The notes beneath the pieces were generated by a model. It was not told the DNA's origin and made no database searches. It saw only the letters and a program-made list of their open reading frames with translations. A stretch of 7,181 nucleotides of DNA from Bacilli bacterium. GTDB taxonomy: Bacteria; Bacillota_I; Bacilli_A; Haloplasmatales; Haloplasmataceae. The translations under genes and the position numbers were made by a program. Of the stretch, positions 5,601 to 7,181 are shown piece by piece. Each line of letters starts with the position of its first letter. Position 1 is the first letter of the stretch. The stretch is from the NCBI GenBank assembly GCA_012513195.1, contig JAAZCR010000097.1:1-7181 (forward strand), given 5' to 3'.

Positions 5601-7181
5601 AGGAACAATTATCATGCTATCTTCATTAGTGGTAAGATCAAGAATCATCTTCGATAAAGAAGCTTGAATGATAACCGAACTTTTATCGCCGAATAAGACT
5701 TGGCGTTTATTAGGATCAAAGACTTTTTTACCATTATCATCAACTATTGTTAATTTATCGAGCAATGTTTCATCAAAGTTAATATCTTCATAATCAGTAA
5801 AATTAAAGATAATAATGTTTTTAAATAGTTTTTCTAACTCTTCTTTACTAATTACAATTCTCTCTTCATCTTTAATAGTAATTGATTCTTTAACACTTTC
5901 TGGTATGATTAACATATCACCCACTTGTTCAATTAACAGATTTCCGATTGTTTCGGTAATAATTGTGGATGATAAGATGACTTCAATATCTTTATCGCTT
6001 AACGTCAGGATTGCTTTATAATTAAATCCTAAGTCTCGACATACTTGATCATCACCTTGTTTGTCGCAAGGTAATTTATCAATTAAAACTCTAAAAGCAT
6101 TAACAACATTCGTTAATTCGTTCTTGTTAATATATCCTGTCTCATCATAAACCGTATCAGAGATGATAATTGGTGCATCACCAAAATCAGTTTCGCTAAT
6201 GAACTTCGAAACAGTGGCAACTAGAATTCTTGATGAGAAGATTTTGTCGATAACATCATCTTCAAACTCAGATAATACCTTCAATGATAAATTGTTGAAA
6301 TCAATGTTTTCGACTAGAGGTGCAATTGCATTAACAGCTGTAAGAATATTTACTAGTTCTACCTCCCAATCGATTTCATCGGGAACAACAATTTGATCCA
6401 GACCTTCAATTTTAGCTTTACCTGAGAAGATATTTATTAAAGCATTTTTAATGATTTTCGAATCAAGAATAATGGTTAAATCAAGTTTTGCTAAGCGTTT
6501 TATTAATAGGGTTGGTTCGGGATTCTTTATTTCCGAAACAGTTATCTCAGTATCGATTATCGCAGCCACAATCGAACCAATAGCTCTAAACTCATTTTTC
6601 CAATTGATGTCTTTTGGTACGGTAATAATAGCTTGAACATTTTCACCTAATAGGGTTAATATTGGTTCAATGGCAACATAAGCTGCTAAAGTAACTAAGT
6701 CGCTTTCAGCAAGTCCTTCAAAAATCTCCTTTACCTCATCACCTGTAAAAGGGATAGTTTCAACTTCTTGTTCTGGATCTAATAATCCTGCTGTGTTAAT
6801 TAAATCAAAGGTAGTCGCTGCAAGGTCTCCTAGAATAAGAAACTCTTGTTTCCAATTAATTCGGTATAACTCATCTCTTGGAATCTCGATTTCATATTTA
6901 AAATACTCTAATCCAACATCAATAGCAATTGGTAAGAGTGTATTAATCAAATCTGATTCACTAATATACTCAATAATAGTACGAATATCATCACTAGTAA
7001 TCTTGTTTAATTCATTATCTGAATGATAATAATCAGAATTAATATAATATTCATAAATCGATATGAATAAAGCTATTTCCTTACGGAAAGCTATTTTAGC
7101 ATCAACTTTTACTGGTTGTTGAGCGTTTGTGTTAATAATCTTAAATGGTGGGTGGTAACCATTGCTTAAGAATAATAAAGC
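2673..7181 (-). CDS. Giant tandem-repeat protein of unknown function (5' end truncated)
   Basis: The frame is open from the right edge to the TAA at 2673-2675, giving 1502 visible residues. A TTG at 6950 is an internal leucine inside a repeat unit, not a start. I do not recognise the family. The visible protein is built almost wholly of 17 degenerate units of about 86 residues. Their core positions (the Thr of A-T-I-S or its equivalent), numbered from the right edge, are 82, 166, 247, 323, 411, 508, 594, 677, 767, 862, 950, 1037, 1134, 1214, 1289, 1382 and 1464. A typical unit reads S-x-[IV]-I-H-A-T-I-S-K-Q-[IL], then an I-V-V-P strand, a variable loop, a Y-V-x-K-D-E-I strand/helix start with I-D-A-L, then about 30 residues to the next unit. 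The chain is acidic: residues 778-877 hold 20 Asp/Glu against 11 Lys/Arg. There are only two Cys (372, 381). No transmembrane segment, LPXTG or other known C-terminal anchor is visible; a signal peptide would lie outside the window. The gene is convergent with the oxidoreductase operon, with no sign of a functional link. A cell-surface or structural scaffold role is a guess. Confidence 0.95.
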   Translation of the reverse strand, partial: ALLFLSNGYHPPFKIINTNAQQPVKVDAKIAFRKEIALFISIYEYYINSDYYHSDNELNKITSDDIRTIIEYISESDLINTLLPIAIDVGLEYFKYEIEIPRDELYRINWKQEFLILGDLAATTFDLINTAGLLDPEQEVETIPFTGDEVKEIFEGLAESDLVTLAAYVAIEPILTLLGENVQAIITVPKDINWKNEFRAIGSIVAAIIDTEITVSEIKNPEPTLLIKRLAKLDLTIILDSKIIKNALINIFSGKAKIEGLDQIVVPDEIDWEVELVNILTAVNAIAPLVENIDFNNLSLKVLSEFEDDVIDKIFSSRILVATVSKFISETDFGDAPIIISDTVYDETGYINKNELTNVVNAFRVLIDKLPCDKQGDDQVCRDLGFNYKAILTLSDKDIEVILSSTIITETIGNLLIEQVGDMLIIPESVKESITIKDEERIVISKEELEKLFKNIIIFNFTDYEDINFDETLLDKLTIVDDNGKKVFDPNKRQVLFGDKSSVIIQASLSKMILDLTTNEDSMIIVPYYNYNNELIREMGENGLELIAKMELERVLNALIVIGIEDYNNIDNIKIETLKDNINTILESAILHATISNQVIRQDSEDIIIPYSVRQNRGVTGKETIYIDNQEIEAIVKTLFNLGVTQFDEFTGEINLANLYDSEKRETALSSDIIHATISKQIINLKDSQGSDSSDIVIPDSLITTKEEPGRTIKLVSRDEIDAIIQAFEALGFETVDEFDGSFQLDTIAGNLHKQEQILNSVIIHATVSKQILKLHEDGNIVVPDIDENNKKIVELDENDNIKYVAKDEISAVIDALYILNFTGVDYDNKKVNLNNLTDAINLYDNKSDKERVLESSIIRATISRELINLHEQGNIVVPKENYNEEEIIKDKGEFKFIAYNELLALIDALDVINIENISTYDGSVNLSNLTGDNRDNQDVILGSAILHATISKQILDLDNNDDIIVPSKDANNESIIKLVEGVNYVVDTEIKNIIDALDVLGKNDVTAFDGQVSLKNLYSNPEKQETLLKSAVIHATISKQLLDISNNSDNDLKVPEYHYVLVGDDEVENIRIINNVDGIQYVDKDEIKALIDVLELLGKKDINDFEGNVTLTQFYNDEQKQDKLLRSATVHYTISYQILTNGFLNVPQTYIGNKPIQRTIQGKLYVDTEEIKALINAMELLNITDITSLDADITLQQFINNRNILDSMIIHATISNELLNNEDLIVPNTVRTDSYDGFIYVYRDEIEYILDALNLAGITDFDSIELNPTNVFNNNFEDMLKSASIHATLSREILDYAKDENDTTFEMGDLIIPTFYREDVNVGLLTHSQIEKTELIDLLNALKALNFNSFSDNINDSYITTDIESSTIRNSILASASLHVTIDRMMNTSDYIVEHTPSKAQETAYGITVITKDEITNFIMAAKVVGEQSFLNVTFDLETLQDLYSADRDAVETILESMIVRNAITNELRPTPLFGFFNTEDFEDNDPNSFLTKAAILEQLY
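2676..2810 (-). repeat. C-terminal half unit capping the repeat array
   Basis: Residues 1458-1502 start with the usual core (S-M-I-V-R-N-A-I-T-N-E-L). They have a diverged Pro/Phe/Asp-rich middle and stop at F-L-T-K-A-A-I-L-E-Q-L-Y, which matches the strand-plus-helix position (Y-V-x-K-D-E-I-x-A-L-I-D-A-L) of full units. The second half of the unit is absent. The protein therefore ends inside a repeat, with no extra domain. Confidence 0.65.
4546..4574 (-). repeat. 29-base direct repeat, copy 1
   Basis: This stretch matches 4831-4859 at 27 of 29 bases, 285 bases (95 codons) away in the same frame. It encodes L-H-E-Q-G-N-I-V-V-P, the strand region of the unit with its core at residue 862. It is the strongest nucleotide-level similarity I found between neighbouring units. 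Confidence 0.8.
4831..4859 (-). repeat. 29-base direct repeat, copy 2
   Basis: Partner of 4546-4574, with mismatches at only two bases. It encodes L-H-E-D-G-N-I-V-V-P in the unit with its core at residue 767. The offset equals exactly one unit length, which points to a relatively recent duplication of, or gene conversion between, these two units. Confidence 0.8.
6234..6956 (-). repeat. N-terminal repeat block, Trp-type units (three units)
   Basis: Covers residues 76-316 of the visible protein. Each unit begins with an S-D-L or S-K-I segment (residues 76, 160 and 241) and continues through a strand ending in I-P or V-P into a [IL]-x-W-x-x-E-[FL] helix start. The tryptophans are at 110, 194 and 272, spaced 84 and 78 residues apart, and are the only Trp in the visible protein. 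The loop from the Pro to the helix Glu is only 8-12 residues, against 18-31 in the measured units of the following block. Residues about 27-48 (K-V-D-A-K-I-A-F-R-K-E and onward) look like the second half of an earlier, more diverged unit, so the array probably continues past the window edge. Confidence 0.75.

Larger units (their letters stand above)
2811..6233 (-). repeat. Main repeat block, HATIS-type units (13 units)
   Basis: Covers residues 317-1457. Successive cores read R-I-L-V-A-T-V-S, T-I-I-T-E-T-I-G, V-I-I-Q-A-S-L-S, A-I-L-H-A-T-I-S, D-I-I-H-A-T-I-S, V-I-I-H-A-T-V-S, S-I-I-R-A-T-I-S, A-I-L-H-A-T-I-S, A-V-I-H-A-T-I-S, A-T-V-H-Y-T-I-S, M-I-I-H-A-T-I-S, A-S-I-H-A-T-L-S and A-S-L-H-V-T-I-D. 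Between cores lie a [IV]-[VI]-P strand, a variable loop, a short strand, a D-E-[IL] helix with [IV]-x-A-[LF], and usually a short D-[FY]-D-G-x-[VI]-x-L turn. Spacing runs from 75 to 97 residues. The central units (cores 594 to 1037) are the most alike, and both ends diverge. DNA identity between units is mostly low, so the duplications are old and held by protein-level selection. Confidence 0.9.

Noticed and set aside
6117..6152. EF-hand-like calcium loop (D-E-T-G-Y-I-N-K-N-E-L) in one unit
   Set aside because: The Gly, Ile and Glu positions fit but the first ligand position is Val, and the equivalent segment in other units has the wrong spacing, so the likeness looks accidental.
2811..6233. 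CRISPR-like or DNA-level regular repeat array
   Set aside because: The periodicity is at protein level, with units of 225-290 bases and mostly low DNA identity. There are no short identical repeats with unique spacers.
6948..6950. TTG at 6950 as the start of the large repeat protein
   Set aside because: The same frame continues without a stop for 77 more codons to the right edge, and the TTG lies inside a repeat unit (S-D-L-I-N).
2746..7026. Short plus-strand open frames opposite the repeat protein
   Set aside because: They are antisense shadows of a long, clearly selected repeat-coding frame, with no recognisable motif. The 1038-1247 minus-strand frame opposite the flavoprotein is rejected for the same reason.
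2673..7181. Fasciclin, Ig-like or SLH repeats
   Set aside because: The spacing is compatible with some of these, but their signature motifs are absent and the units are mainly helical with short strands.

Overview
The window is AT-rich and densely coding. It holds three long genes and one short intergenic gap. The low GC, the pervasive use of Ile, Asn, Lys and Asp, and the compact layout suggest a low-GC Firmicute or a Tenericutes-like relative (Acholeplasma/Izemoplasma-type lineages are plausible). The species cannot be named from the sequence. All 15 tryptophans I counted in the three genes are TGG, and no gene has an internal TGA, so the standard bacterial code (table 11) fits and TGA is a stop.

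Left part, plus strand (1-2604): a two-gene oxidoreductase operon. The first gene is cut by the left edge. It encodes a FAD-dependent oxidoreductase distantly related to succinate dehydrogenase/fumarate reductase flavoproteins, but with a diverged active-site region. Its TGA stop is followed directly, with no gap and in the same frame, by the ATG of a complete NAD-dependent D-isomer-specific 2-hydroxyacid dehydrogenase. The two probably act in one small-molecule redox pathway; the substrate cannot be read from the sequence.

Middle (2605-2672): a perfect 17-bp hairpin with T-tracts on both strands. It is best read as a bidirectional terminator between convergent genes.

Right part, minus strand (2673-7181): one very large gene that runs off the right edge (at least 1502 residues). 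The visible protein is almost entirely a tandem array of 17 degenerate units of about 75-97 residues. The first three fully visible units are of one type (short loop, conserved Trp). The next 13 are of a second type (a [HR]-A-T-[ILV]-S core, an I/V-V/I-P strand and a D-E-[IL] helix). The last is a half unit ending exactly at the C-terminus. I do not recognise the family. This is the most unusual content of the window.

There is no RNA gene, CRISPR array, mobile element or gene-free stretch longer than 300 bases.
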